Positions 1 through 7,113 are shown, numbered from the stretch's first letter. The stretch is 16,992 nt of DNA from an uncultured Eggerthellaceae bacterium (GCA_934670115.1 CAKUOV010000049.1:1-16992), one strand, 5' to 3'. The notes: generated by a model not told the origin, from the letters alone. A program made the numbers and translations.

Positions 1-23
1 TTTTGAATAAGATCTGCAGGATA

Positions 24-61
24 AAACGCAATGTTGCATTTACCTTTGCAGCGTTGCGTTT
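24..61. repeat. 8-bp inverted repeat upstream of the first gene
   Basis: AAACGCAA at 24-31 is the perfect reverse complement of TTGCGTTT at 54-61, with a 22-nt spacer. It lies about 120 nt upstream of the gene at 180 and could be an operator or the 3' hairpin of a gene left of the window. There is a short T-run just after it (TTTTTCG), so a weak terminator is possible. No function is assigned. Confidence 0.35.
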
Positions 62-127
62 AGTTTTTCGAGTGACCACCTTTTGTCAACAATCCTACCG
101 GCATCGCGCGCCGCGCACACAATGCGC

Positions 128-133
128 TACAAT
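128..133 (+). promoter_or_regulatory. Putative -10 element for the gene at 180
   Basis: TACAAT at 128-133 matches five of six bases of the sigma-70 type -10 consensus and is about 45 nt upstream of the start codon. No good -35 box sits at the normal distance; the nearest TTG-type hexamer, TTGTCA at 83-88, is too far away. Confidence 0.3.
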
Positions 134-179
134 AGCAACTCGATTATGTACCAAGGTGAAAGCGAAAGAATCTTAAGCT

Positions 180-632
180 ATGGAAGACCTGAACGAGAAG
201 CTCACGGCGCGCTTTGATGCCGTGAAGAAAATTGTGGACGAACTGGACTACGCAGGGCTCATGGAGCGCGATGCGTCCGCCGATGAATACGATGGCGAGA
301 GCATCCTTATTGCCCTGTGTGCAAACCCCAAATTGGGCGAAAAAGCAAATGCCCACCTGTTCGGCTTTGTTTTCAGCTACTTGTTCAACGACCCGAAGCC
401 CAGCCAGGCGTGGTGCTATTTAGCGGCCCAGCGCTTATGCGCCGAAGTACCCGCCTTCCCCGATGATCCAACGAACGGCATTGCCGCAGCTCAGGGCATT
501 TTGGCAAAGCTGGGCATTGAGCAGGTCATGCAGGAAATGGAGTCCTCGCTTGCCGCTAGCGACATCCCCGAGGGCGTTATCCCCCACGTAGTGCTGCGCA
601 TGGCGCTCCAAGCTGCCGGCATTAAAATGTAA
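180..632 (+). CDS. Hypothetical protein, 150 aa, mostly helical
   Basis: I do not recognise the family. The protein is soluble, acidic and alanine/leucine rich, has no signal peptide or membrane span, and contains only scattered cysteines, so there is no obvious metal site. An in-frame TAA lies at 174-176, so the ATG at 180 is the first possible start. The upstream Shine-Dalgarno is poor (AAGGTG at 153-158 is too distant; GAAAGA is nearer). The stop codon at 630-632 is directly followed, with no gap, by the stop codon of the cysteine-rich gene on the other strand, so the two genes converge and cannot have a terminator between their coding regions. The reading frame is accepted because it spans the region with consistent codon use; overlapping frames are shorter. 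Confidence 0.7.
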   Translation: MEDLNEKLTARFDAVKKIVDELDYAGLMERDASADEYDGESILIALCANPKLGEKANAHLFGFVFSYLFNDPKPSQAWCYLAAQRLCAEVPAFPDDPTNGIAAAQGILAKLGIEQVMQEMESSLAASDIPEGVIPHVVLRMALQAAGIKM

Positions 633-935
633 CTACAGCAAGAAGCGGCTCGGGTTGCCTTGACGCACGGTTGTGCGCTCTTCCCCTTCGGCAAACGTCG
701 GTCCATTCGTTAGGAAGTTTTCGCACATGCGGCACACTTCCTTCACGGATGCGTCGTATTTCAAATCGGGATTCAGAATCATCGTAATGTCGCGCGCCAC
801 CACGTGGGTCGGTCGATCGCACGCAGAAAACTTGCAATCAGCGGGACACGGCTCCCCGGGAATGTTGTGCGGGCAGCGGTTATTCATCTCTTCATCTTGA
901 TAGCATCCACGCAGTTCCCAGCAGTGCTTTGCCAT
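633..935 (-). CDS. Cysteine-rich small protein with CWE-type metal-binding motif
   Basis: This 100-aa protein has eight cysteines (residues 5, 11, 21, 30, 34, 39, 68 and 71), in the pattern CX5C-X9-C-X8-CX3CX4C and then a CX2C near the C-terminal third. The opening CWELRGC resembles the short 'CWE..GC' cysteine modules found in small proteins of strict anaerobes, which probably bind zinc or an FeS cluster; that assignment is by resemblance only. The ATG at 935 is preceded by AGGAAAGGAAA, a strong ribosome binding site, so the start is well supported. It lies downstream of the hydrogenase endopeptidase gene on the same strand, separated by 94 nt that include a repeat element. It could be the last gene of that operon or an independent unit. 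Its partner and role are unknown. Confidence 0.75.
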   Translation of the reverse strand: MAKHCWELRGCYQDEEMNNRCPHNIPGEPCPADCKFSACDRPTHVVARDITMILNPDLKYDASVKEVCRMCENFLTNGPTFAEGEERTTVRQGNPSRFLL

Positions 936-1007
936 GATGGATTTCCTTTCCTAAGCGGTATATCGAAAGCCAGCGCGCATAAAACACGCCAACGATTATT
1001 CAAAAAA

Positions 1008-1033
1008 GTGAAAAAGACCCCGTCCCCTTTTAA
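1008..1033 (-). repeat. Dispersed 26-nt repeat, copy A
   Basis: Read on the minus strand from 1033 to 1008, this stretch matches copy B at 13945-13970 (plus strand) in 24 of 26 positions. The shared core is GACGGGGTCTTTTTCAC. In copy A the element supplies the TAA stop codon (1032-1030) of the endopeptidase gene. Both copies sit at the 3' end of a gene and point the same way relative to that gene. It may be a REP-like element; the type is not established here. Confidence 0.75.
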
Positions 1034-1554
1034 CCTTGTAGGCGGCGTACGGAAAAGCCGTTGTGGTGAAGTTCCGCCGCTATCGTCTCGATGAGCAGCG
1101 GTAATGCTGCAGCGCACGGCTCGGTAAGCCCAATCACATACTCGTCGGGCTCAGCGTTTTCCACCTGCATGCCCAAACAGATGCCATCGGAGCTATATCC
1201 TAGCAAATCGGCGGCATCGAACAGATTCGCCAGCTTCAAGTCGTGAAGCGATGCCATCATGCCGGCACGATCCACGTCACTAGGCGCATAACGGAAAACC
1301 GTTCCCGCAGGCTGTCCTGAGTCTTCCACGGCATCAATGGTCATCAAGAAATCGTAATCGCGCACGTAATTGATCATATCCATGGTCATACAGCCCACAT
1401 CAAACAGATCAACGGTGTCGGGCAGCTCATAGACACGTGGCAGCTCTTCAAACGCCGCGTGACCAATGCCATCATCAAGCATAAGCTGATTGCCCACGAA
1501 AAAAAGAGCCGCCTTGCGCGGTCTTTCTCCTGTTGTATTCATGTTATCGCTCAC
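1030..1554 (-). CDS. [NiFe]-hydrogenase maturation endopeptidase (HyaD/HybD type, peptidase M52)
   Basis: The enzyme removes the C-terminal peptide of the hydrogenase large subunit after nickel insertion, which locks the NiFe site. Family signatures are visible: the GNxLxxDDGxG loop at residues 21-31, an Asp in IDAVEDSGQPAGTV (D74), and the His of SLHDL (H104). D28, D74 and H104 match the Glu/Asp, Asp and His that bind nickel in the HybD structure. The length of 174 aa is usual. The start is a GTG at 1554 with AGGGAG about 10 nt upstream; an ATG four codons later is a less likely alternative. It is the fifth gene of the hydrogenase operon, 50 nt after the membrane protein gene, and its substrate is presumably the large subunit encoded at 2799-4502. 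Confidence 0.92.
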   Translation of the reverse strand: MSDNMNTTGERPRKAALFFVGNQLMLDDGIGHAAFEELPRVYELPDTVDLFDVGCMTMDMINYVRDYDFLMTIDAVEDSGQPAGTVFRYAPSDVDRAGMMASLHDLKLANLFDAADLLGYSSDGICLGMQVENAEPDEYVIGLTEPCAAALPLLIETIAAELHHNGFSVRRLQG

Positions 1555-1604
1555 GAAAGGCTCACTCCCTTGTACCTTTGCGTAAAGACACGAACACCGC
1601 CCCG

Positions 1605-2048
1605 CTATAACGTGGGTCGAATGTTCAAGTTATAGTACGTTGCCGCAATGAGCATGACAATCGCAATAAGTGCCATGCCCACTGCCCAACGCTTCTCAAT
1701 CTTCAGATAATGCTCAAGCGTTTCGCCCCGCTCCAATGCACGGTGGGCCGAACGCGGCGAGCTCACGCGCGCATACGCCACTATGGCAACCAGCATTATG
1801 ATGCCGGTCAACACAGCCAGGGCAACATTGAGCGTAGAGGGATTCTGCCAAGCGGCGTAAATCAAGTTGTCGCAGAACATCCACAGCGGGTAAAACAGGA
1901 TAGCCGGCCAGTCGCCATGAGCAAAACCCCAGATGGGAGCCATAAAAAAGGCTCCCCAATTAAGAAAGGGCAGATTGGCAAGGAATTCGTTTTCGCGCTT
2001 GATGTCTTCGTCAGACAATCCTTGATACGCTGCTGCTTTTCCTGACAC
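1605..2048 (-). CDS. Small membrane protein within the hydrogenase operon
   Basis: I do not recognise a named family. The 147-aa protein has a charged N-terminus, a tryptophan/proline-rich segment (residues about 27-60, with the motif LNWGAFFMAPIWG), then likely spans at about 72-92 and 121-137, with a charged loop between. I place the start at the GTG at 2048 because AAAGGG (2060-2055) sits 6 nt upstream. A TTG at 2063 is also in frame and would add five residues, but it would consume that ribosome binding site. The gene lies 60 nt after the cytochrome b gene and 50 nt before the endopeptidase gene, so cotranscription is likely. A role in assembly, anchoring or quinone-side function of the hydrogenase is inference from position only. 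Confidence 0.8.
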   Translation of the reverse strand: MSGKAAAYQGLSDEDIKRENEFLANLPFLNWGAFFMAPIWGFAHGDWPAILFYPLWMFCDNLIYAAWQNPSTLNVALAVLTGIIMLVAIVAYARVSSPRSAHRALERGETLEHYLKIEKRWAVGMALIAIVMLIAATYYNLNIRPTL

Positions 2049-2108
2049 AATATGCCCTTTCAAAAAACTCTTTACCGCTTAACGACTGCTAGCAAGCAAT
2101 TCGCACTG

Positions 2109-2798
2109 TTATTCGTGCGCCATTTCGTCTTTGCCGTCAATCACATGCTTGTTGGGATCGTAGGTCAAGCCACCATGCTCCTTGCGGAACAGCATGAGCT
2201 TCGTGGGCTCCAGGCCTTCGATGTTTGCCAAGTACAGGTGAATGAAGCAGAAAATGATGAACACGAACATCAAGAAGAAGTGCAGAACACGCATGTTCAT
2301 AGCGCCGCCGATCCACGTGAGCAAACCCATGCAGAACTCGCTGGTAGCGGTAGGAGGCCACAGGCAAATGCCGGTGATGAACATGATGATCAGCAGCGGA
2401 GCAATCATCAGATAGGAAATCTTCTGAGGAACGCCCAGCTTACCTCCCAGTGGATGCGTCTTGCGCAAGAACAGGTAGTACTTGATCCATTCAATTGCCT
2501 GATGACGGTTGTCCTTCTGCGGAAGCCACATATGAATGTCGGTGGTCTTCTCACGCGTACCGCCTGCAGGAGCCGCCTTCACGATGAACGCCATAATCAC
2601 ACGCACCACGCAGTTGATGAAAATCACGAAACCGCACAGCACATGCAGGCCACGAGCAACGCTCATGAACAGCGGGAAGAACGGGAAATGGATATAGAAG
2701 CCCGTGAAGATCAAGATGAACATGCAGATCAAGTTGATCCAGTGGGTAATGACAAACGGCAGCGGATGCGCTTCACGATAATGTGCAAGATGTGCCAT
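2109..2798 (-). CDS. [NiFe]-hydrogenase b-type cytochrome subunit (HyaC/HydC family)
   Basis: This membrane subunit anchors the hydrogenase dimer and passes electrons from its distal FeS cluster to the quinone pool through two b haems. The 229-aa protein has about four transmembrane segments (near residues 15-35, 48-75, 125-148 and 168-192). Histidines H19, H52, H173 and H187 lie in or at the ends of these helices and fit the haem-ligand positions of the family. The ATG at 2798 directly follows the large-subunit stop codon with no gap, and its ribosome binding site (GGGGTGAAG) lies inside the end of the large-subunit gene, which suggests translational coupling. Length and topology are normal for the family. 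Confidence 0.93.
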   Translation of the reverse strand: MAHLAHYREAHPLPFVITHWINLICMFILIFTGFYIHFPFFPLFMSVARGLHVLCGFVIFINCVVRVIMAFIVKAAPAGGTREKTTDIHMWLPQKDNRHQAIEWIKYYLFLRKTHPLGGKLGVPQKISYLMIAPLLIIMFITGICLWPPTATSEFCMGLLTWIGGAMNMRVLHFFLMFVFIIFCFIHLYLANIEGLEPTKLMLFRKEHGGLTYDPNKHVIDGKDEMAHE

Positions 2799-4502
2799 TT
2801 ACTTCACCCCCCAAGGAGAAGTTACCGTCTCGAAATGCTTGCCGGTCGCAGGCTGAGACACGTGCACGGCGCAAGCGGTGCAGGGGTCGAAGCTGTGAAC
2901 GGTACGCAGTGCGTTGATAGGCTTTTCGATAGTGCCAATAGGCGTACCGATAAGCGCCTGCTCCAACGGACCGTGCTCGCCGGACTCGTTGCGCGGAGCC
3001 AGGTTCCACGTGGACGGGATGATGATCTGGTAACCATCGATCTTGCCATTGGTAACCTTCTCGGAGTGATAGAGAGCACCACGCGGAGCTTCCCAGAAGC
3101 CCGTGCCAGAACCAGTCGTGATCTGAGGAGCGCTGAAGTATGCGGACTCGCCGCCCTTTACGGCCTCGATCAGCTCATCGCACCACTGCTCCATGAGCTC
3201 GGCAATGTAAACCGTCTCAATCTGACGAACAGCAACGCGGCCCAGCGTAGACTGCAGGTCGGTAAGCTGCAGTCCGGTAGCAGCCAGAACGCTCTCGACC
3301 ATCGGCTTGATGGTCTCGTGGCCACGCAGGTAAGCAGCCAGAACGCGGGACAGACCGCCGGCTTCCATGGGCTTGCCGTTGTAAGCAGGAGCTTTGACCC
3401 AGCTGTAACGGTCCATGATGGTGCCAGGGTTCTTGTCGTTGGCGCCTTCTTCCTTGTAGTAACCGGTGTACTCGCCCTCGGTAACGAAGTAAGGAGACGT
3501 GTAGGTCTCTTCGCCCTTGTACCAAGAGTGGCCAACGTATTCGGTGATTAAGCTCTCAACCGGATCGGTCAGGTTCAGCTTCTCATCGATAACGCCCGAC
3601 GGCATGTAGCGGTTTGCCATCTGCTTGGTGTAATCGTTGTCGTAGGGGAACTGAGGTCCTTCGAAAACGCCCCATGCAATGTAGCGGCCGCAGCCCTTGC
3701 CGAACGTGGTGGCATCGCCGTAGAACTTGGCAATGGCCAGCGTGTCCTGCAAAACGGTGTCGTCAACCCATGCCTTCAGATCCTTGATGAGCATCTTCAG
3801 GTCATCAAGCTTCTGATCGGTGGGAACAAACGCGGTGCCGCCCGGGATGAGCGTCATGACATGCGGCATCTTGCCACCCAGCAGGGCAGCAATCTCGGAA
3901 GCCTTGGACTGCATCTGCAGTGCTTCCAGGTAATGCGTGGTAAGCAGCAGGTTGGCCTCGGCAGGCAGCTTGTAGGCGGTGCCTTCGTCGGCGTCAAACC
4001 AGTTGCCGCTGAAAATGGAGAGCTGACCGTTCTCGGCGAACTTCGTCAGGCGTGCAGCCACGGCAGCAAGATCGCTGTTCGTGGAAGTGCCCAGCTGACG
4101 AGCCAGTTCGTAGGTGCCGTCAACGTCGGCGGAAAGGCCGGCAATGGGGTTCACGTAGTCAAGCGCAGCCAAGTTGTACAGCCAAAGAATGTGGCTGTGC
4201 AAGAACTGTGCGCCTTCCAGCATGTTGCGGATGATACGCGCGTTGTTCGGAATGGTGATGCCGTAAGCTTTCTCGGCAGCAATGGAGGAAGCGTGCGCAT
4301 GCGAAACCGGGCAAACGCCGCAGATACGCTGCACAATGTGAGCCGCATCCTCGGGGGTGCGATGCTCAACCACGTGCTCCATGCCGCGATAGCAGCCACC
4401 GGAAACCCAGGCGTCTTCGACGATGCCCTGGGCATTCACTTCCATCTCAACACGCAGATGACCCTCGATACGGGTAATCGGGTCGATGATAGAACGAGTC
4501 AT
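2799..4502 (-). CDS. [NiFe]-hydrogenase large (catalytic) subunit
   Basis: It carries the NiFe(CN)2CO active site that splits H2. The N-terminal motif RICGVC (C61, C64; H68 follows) and the C-terminal motif DPCTACAVH (C541, C544, H547) supply the four metal-binding cysteines; both pairs are cysteine, so this is not a selenocysteine enzyme. The 20 residues after H547 should be cut off by the endopeptidase encoded at 1030-1554. The length of 567 aa is typical of group 1 uptake hydrogenases. The start ATG overlaps the small-subunit stop by one base (TAATG), so the two subunits are translationally coupled. The mature protein is expected to be co-exported with the small subunit, since it has no signal of its own. 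Placement in a group 1 subtype needs a tree. Confidence 0.96.
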   Translation of the reverse strand: MTRSIIDPITRIEGHLRVEMEVNAQGIVEDAWVSGGCYRGMEHVVEHRTPEDAAHIVQRICGVCPVSHAHASSIAAEKAYGITIPNNARIIRNMLEGAQFLHSHILWLYNLAALDYVNPIAGLSADVDGTYELARQLGTSTNSDLAAVAARLTKFAENGQLSIFSGNWFDADEGTAYKLPAEANLLLTTHYLEALQMQSKASEIAALLGGKMPHVMTLIPGGTAFVPTDQKLDDLKMLIKDLKAWVDDTVLQDTLAIAKFYGDATTFGKGCGRYIAWGVFEGPQFPYDNDYTKQMANRYMPSGVIDEKLNLTDPVESLITEYVGHSWYKGEETYTSPYFVTEGEYTGYYKEEGANDKNPGTIMDRYSWVKAPAYNGKPMEAGGLSRVLAAYLRGHETIKPMVESVLAATGLQLTDLQSTLGRVAVRQIETVYIAELMEQWCDELIEAVKGGESAYFSAPQITTGSGTGFWEAPRGALYHSEKVTNGKIDGYQIIIPSTWNLAPRNESGEHGPLEQALIGTPIGTIEKPINALRTVHSFDPCTACAVHVSQPATGKHFETVTSPWGVK

Positions 4503-5770
4503 TACTCCTGGCCTCCCTTCTTGCCAGACTTAAGGCTTGCATCCAGCTCGGCTTGCTCAGCAATAGCCTCGTTGATGTCACCGTAATCGCCAATGGACTT
4601 GTCGGGGTGCTTTGCGTCCCAAGAGCGGACCTTCTCGAAAGGTGCGCCGCCGTCCATACGGCCGGAAATCTTCATGCCAACGCCATGGGCAACCAAGGCA
4701 GCAGCAACAACGCCCGTCACTGCGCCAGCAGCAACATCGGGGCTGAACGTAAGGTCGCCAATACGCAAGTCGCGCAGGCGAGCAGCAAACGGCGTGTGAA
4801 CCTGAACCCAGTTATCGGAAGGATTCATGGGGTCAGCTTCGCAGCAGCCAATGCAAGGAGCACCGGCCTTCACGCACCAGCTGCGACCATGGTTCCACTG
4901 AGTAACACCGCAGTTCGCGTGGGTCTGAGGACCCTTGCAGCCCAGCGGATACAGGCAGTAGCCCAGCGCTTCTTCCTTGGAGCCGTATTCGTACACGAAC
5001 TCGCCATTCTCGAAGTGACCGCGACGTTCGCAGTTGTCGTGAATGGTCTGACCGAAGATGCCCGTCGGGCGGTTGTAAGAGTCAAGCTCGGGCAGCTGGC
5101 CCATCATGACAACGTCAACCAGAACAGCAACCAACCACTCGGGGTTTGCCGGGCAGCCCGGGATATTGATAACGGGGGTCTTGATGCCATTCTTGTCCAG
5201 GAACTTCTGAACGCCCATTGCACCAGACGTGTTGGGCTCAGCACCCATCCAGCCACCGTTCACTGCGCAAGAACCCAGCGCCACAACAGCGTTGGCATGC
5301 TCGGCAGCTTCAATCAGATGCTTCGTGCCCGGCTCGCCGGCAACACGCAGAGCGTTTCCGCCCCAACCTTCCAGGATGGCACCCTCGTAGATGAGAATGT
5401 AGTTACCAGCCTTGATGGTGCGCTCCTTGGCCTCTTCCATAGAGAAACCAGCGGCGGCGGAAAGCGTCTCAGAGTAGTTCAAAGACAGAAGCTCCAAGAC
5501 AACAGTCGCTGCATCGGGGGTGTCCACCTGAGCGAAGGACTCGGTGCAGCCTGTGCAGGATGCGCCTTCGATCCAGATGGCGGGGTAAAGCTTTCCCTCG
5601 GTTGCGCCGATGATCTTGTCTTCAAGCGCGTATGCTACCTTAGGTATACCCGCAGAACCCAAGCCAGCAGCAACGGCAACAGCTCCGCATAACTTCATGA
5701 AGCTACGACGAGAAACGCCATGGGCTTCAAGCAGCGCATCGAAGTCTACTGCACTTGCCTTTTCGTGCAT
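4502..5770 (-). CDS. [NiFe]-hydrogenase small subunit, Tat-exported
   Basis: This subunit holds the three FeS clusters that carry electrons away from the NiFe site. A twin-arginine signal (SRRSFMK, residues 20-26, then a hydrophobic stretch to about 48) directs export. Proximal cluster ligands are C72, C75, C168 and C206; distal ligands are H244, C247, C272 and C278; medial ligands are C287, C306 and C309. C299 stands where most family members have a Pro. The CTGC motif lacks the extra cysteine of oxygen-tolerant enzymes. A hydrophobic segment near 347-366 may be the C-terminal membrane anchor. The start is the ATG at 5770: AAGGAGG (5784-5778) lies 7 nt upstream, whereas the TTG two codons earlier is too close to it. 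First gene of the operon. Confidence 0.95.
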   Translation of the reverse strand: MHEKASAVDFDALLEAHGVSRRSFMKLCGAVAVAAGLGSAGIPKVAYALEDKIIGATEGKLYPAIWIEGASCTGCTESFAQVDTPDAATVVLELLSLNYSETLSAAAGFSMEEAKERTIKAGNYILIYEGAILEGWGGNALRVAGEPGTKHLIEAAEHANAVVALGSCAVNGGWMGAEPNTSGAMGVQKFLDKNGIKTPVINIPGCPANPEWLVAVLVDVVMMGQLPELDSYNRPTGIFGQTIHDNCERRGHFENGEFVYEYGSKEEALGYCLYPLGCKGPQTHANCGVTQWNHGRSWCVKAGAPCIGCCEADPMNPSDNWVQVHTPFAARLRDLRIGDLTFSPDVAAGAVTGVVAAALVAHGVGMKISGRMDGGAPFEKVRSWDAKHPDKSIGDYGDINEAIAEQAELDASLKSGKKGGQE

Positions 5771-5884
5771 TTTCAAACCTCCTTCGGTTCAAAACTCATT
5801 CAAGCGGCCCTCTCTTTTCCAACTTGTTTTGCCACCTGAAATTGCCACTAACAATACCTTAGGGTCAGACAAATTCGTTTTGTG

Positions 5885-5918
5885 TTACGTTTGCGTAAAG
5901 ATTGTTAACAACGTTACG
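5885..5918. promoter_or_regulatory. Cluster of TTACG/CGTAA half-sites with a TTGTTAACAA palindrome
   Basis: TTACG (5885-5889) and CGTAA (5894-5898) form a perfect inverted repeat around TTTG. A second TTACG lies at 5914-5918, and between them is the perfect 10-bp palindrome TTGTTAACAA (5902-5911). The cluster is about 115-130 nt upstream of the hydrogenase start and lies upstream of the putative degV promoter too. It looks like an operator array for a dimeric regulator, but no regulator family is identified. It does not match the FNR consensus well. Confidence 0.4.
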
Positions 5919-6029
5919 ATTCGGACCCTTCGGTAAACTGTTGGGAAGTTTAGCAATAAGCAGGATTGTGCAAGCGAACGCAAGCAAAAAACTTGGGGAA
6001 CGGGCTAAAAAAGAGACGAATACTTCTTC

Positions 6030-6058
6030 TTTTCATTTTCTACTCATAGTGATACAGT
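6030..6058 (+). promoter_or_regulatory. Putative sigma-70 type promoter of degV
   Basis: TTTTCA (6030-6035) and TACAGT (6053-6058) are separated by 17 nt and each match four of six consensus bases. This would give a leader of roughly 85 nt before the degV start at 6152. Confidence 0.3.
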
Positions 6059-6151
6059 TCGTGTATTTGTGTTTTCGTGGTTATCGGAGCAGTTGCAGCA
6101 ACAACGTGCACCGAAACCTTGGCTCCTCGAGAATAATTGGTAGGAAAGCAT

Positions 6152-7024
6152 ATGACGAACTATATTCTTATGACTGAATCGGGAAACGACATTCCCAACG
6201 AACTTGCTCAGCAATATGGCATTTTAGTGGTGCCCATGCACGTGACGTTCAATGGAAAATGCTTGGACGATGGAACCTTCCCCGCAACCGATGTGTTCGA
6301 TCACTATAAAAAGACGCGCGAGCTGCCGAAAACAAGCGGCTGCATGCCCGCGGACTTCTACCCGTTCTTCGACAAAATAGAGCAAGAGCATCCCAACGCG
6401 GAAATCATTTACCTGGCATACTCTGCAGTGATCACATGCTCATACGAAAGTGCGCTTGTTGCCGTGAAAACACGCAGCCAGGAATTCCAGGACCGCTTCC
6501 ACGCGTTCGATATGAAAGCGGTTTCTGCGGGCGGTTGCCTGATTGTAAAAGAAGTGGCGCAGCGCATTGCGCAGCAGCCTTCCATCACGCTGCCCGAGCT
6601 TACCTCCTACATTGAAGACCGCATTGCGCGCTGCCGCATGCACTTCATTCCCGGCAGCCTTGAGTTTTTGCACGCGGGCGGGCGCCTGAGCAACATGGCA
6701 TTTTTGGGTGCCATGCTGCTGAACATCAAGCCCACCATCGAGATTCTTGACGGCAAGCTGGTTGCCACGAAAAAGCAGCGCGGCTCCATGGAAAAATGCG
6801 TGATGAAGGCGGTGGAGAATTTCTTGTCCGACGAGCCGAAAGAACACGACCACCTGAATCTTATCTGGGGTGCCGGGCTTGACCAGGGCATTCAGGGCAA
6901 AGTAACGAAGCGCTGTAAAGAGGCCGGCTTCAAAGACATCTGCTGGATTCAAACTGGCGGCGTGATTGGAAGCCACAGCGGTCCGGGCGCATTCGGCATT
7001 GTTGCCATGGCGGCGCAGGCGTAA
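6152..7024 (+). CDS. DegV family fatty-acid-binding protein
   Basis: DegV/FakB-type proteins bind a single fatty acid and, in bacteria with a FakA kinase, present it for phosphorylation. The 290-aa protein shows the family landmarks: an N-terminal TESGNDIP segment (8-15), VVPMHVTFNGK (26-36), a KTSGCMP segment (60-66), GGRLS (176-180) and NIKP (191-194). The usual SGLSGTYxSA segment is here SAVITCSYESA (91-101), so the typical headgroup-contacting Ser becomes Thr95. The ATG at 6152 has AGGA 6 nt upstream; an in-frame TTG at 6137 is less likely. The gene is a single transcription unit, divergent from the hydrogenase operon and closed by the terminator at 7074-7113. No fakA is visible nearby. 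Confidence 0.93.
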   Translation: MTNYILMTESGNDIPNELAQQYGILVVPMHVTFNGKCLDDGTFPATDVFDHYKKTRELPKTSGCMPADFYPFFDKIEQEHPNAEIIYLAYSAVITCSYESALVAVKTRSQEFQDRFHAFDMKAVSAGGCLIVKEVAQRIAQQPSITLPELTSYIEDRIARCRMHFIPGSLEFLHAGGRLSNMAFLGAMLLNIKPTIEILDGKLVATKKQRGSMEKCVMKAVENFLSDEPKEHDHLNLIWGAGLDQGIQGKVTKRCKEAGFKDICWIQTGGVIGSHSGPGAFGIVAMAAQA

Positions 7025-7073
7025 GGGCTTAGGGCGCGCCGCTGACCCCTCCCCCAGCGTTTGCCTTCCCGAC

Positions 7074-7113
7074 AAGAAGGGCTTGCCTCAATCGAGACAA
7101 GCCCTTCTTTTGT
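7074..7113 (+). terminator. Rho-independent terminator of degV
   Basis: AAGAAGGGCTTG (7074-7085) pairs perfectly with CAAGCCCTTCTT (7098-7109). CTC/GAG continues the stem inside after one mismatch, leaving a 4-nt loop (AATC), and TTTTGT follows. It lies 50 nt after the degV stop. The minus-strand side has a poor U-run, so it probably works mainly in the plus direction. Confidence 0.88.

Larger units (their letters stand above)
5771..6151. other. Divergent spacer between the hydrogenase operon and degV
   Basis: About 380 nt without a convincing gene. It holds the strong ribosome binding site of the hydrogenase small subunit (5778-5784), the inverted-repeat cluster at 5885-5918, a putative degV promoter at 6030-6058, and a short palindrome GTTGCAGCAAC at 6092-6102 in the degV leader. 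I could not find a clean -35/-10 pair for the hydrogenase operon, which would fit an activator-dependent promoter but does not prove it. Confidence 0.6.

Noticed and set aside
2052..3551. 499-codon open frame on the plus strand opposite the hydrogenase cytochrome b and large-subunit genes
   Set aside because: It is antisense to two clearly identified genes, and its translation is rich in His/Gln/Arg with no domain; it arises from the codon bias of the true genes.
4553..5692. 379-codon plus-strand frame opposite the hydrogenase small-subunit gene
   Set aside because: Antisense shadow of a gene with intact FeS and Tat motifs; no family resemblance.
5902..5911. TTGTTAACAA as an FNR or CRP site
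   Set aside because: Neither the FNR pattern (TTGAT-N4-ATCAA) nor the CRP pattern fits well; left as an unassigned palindrome.
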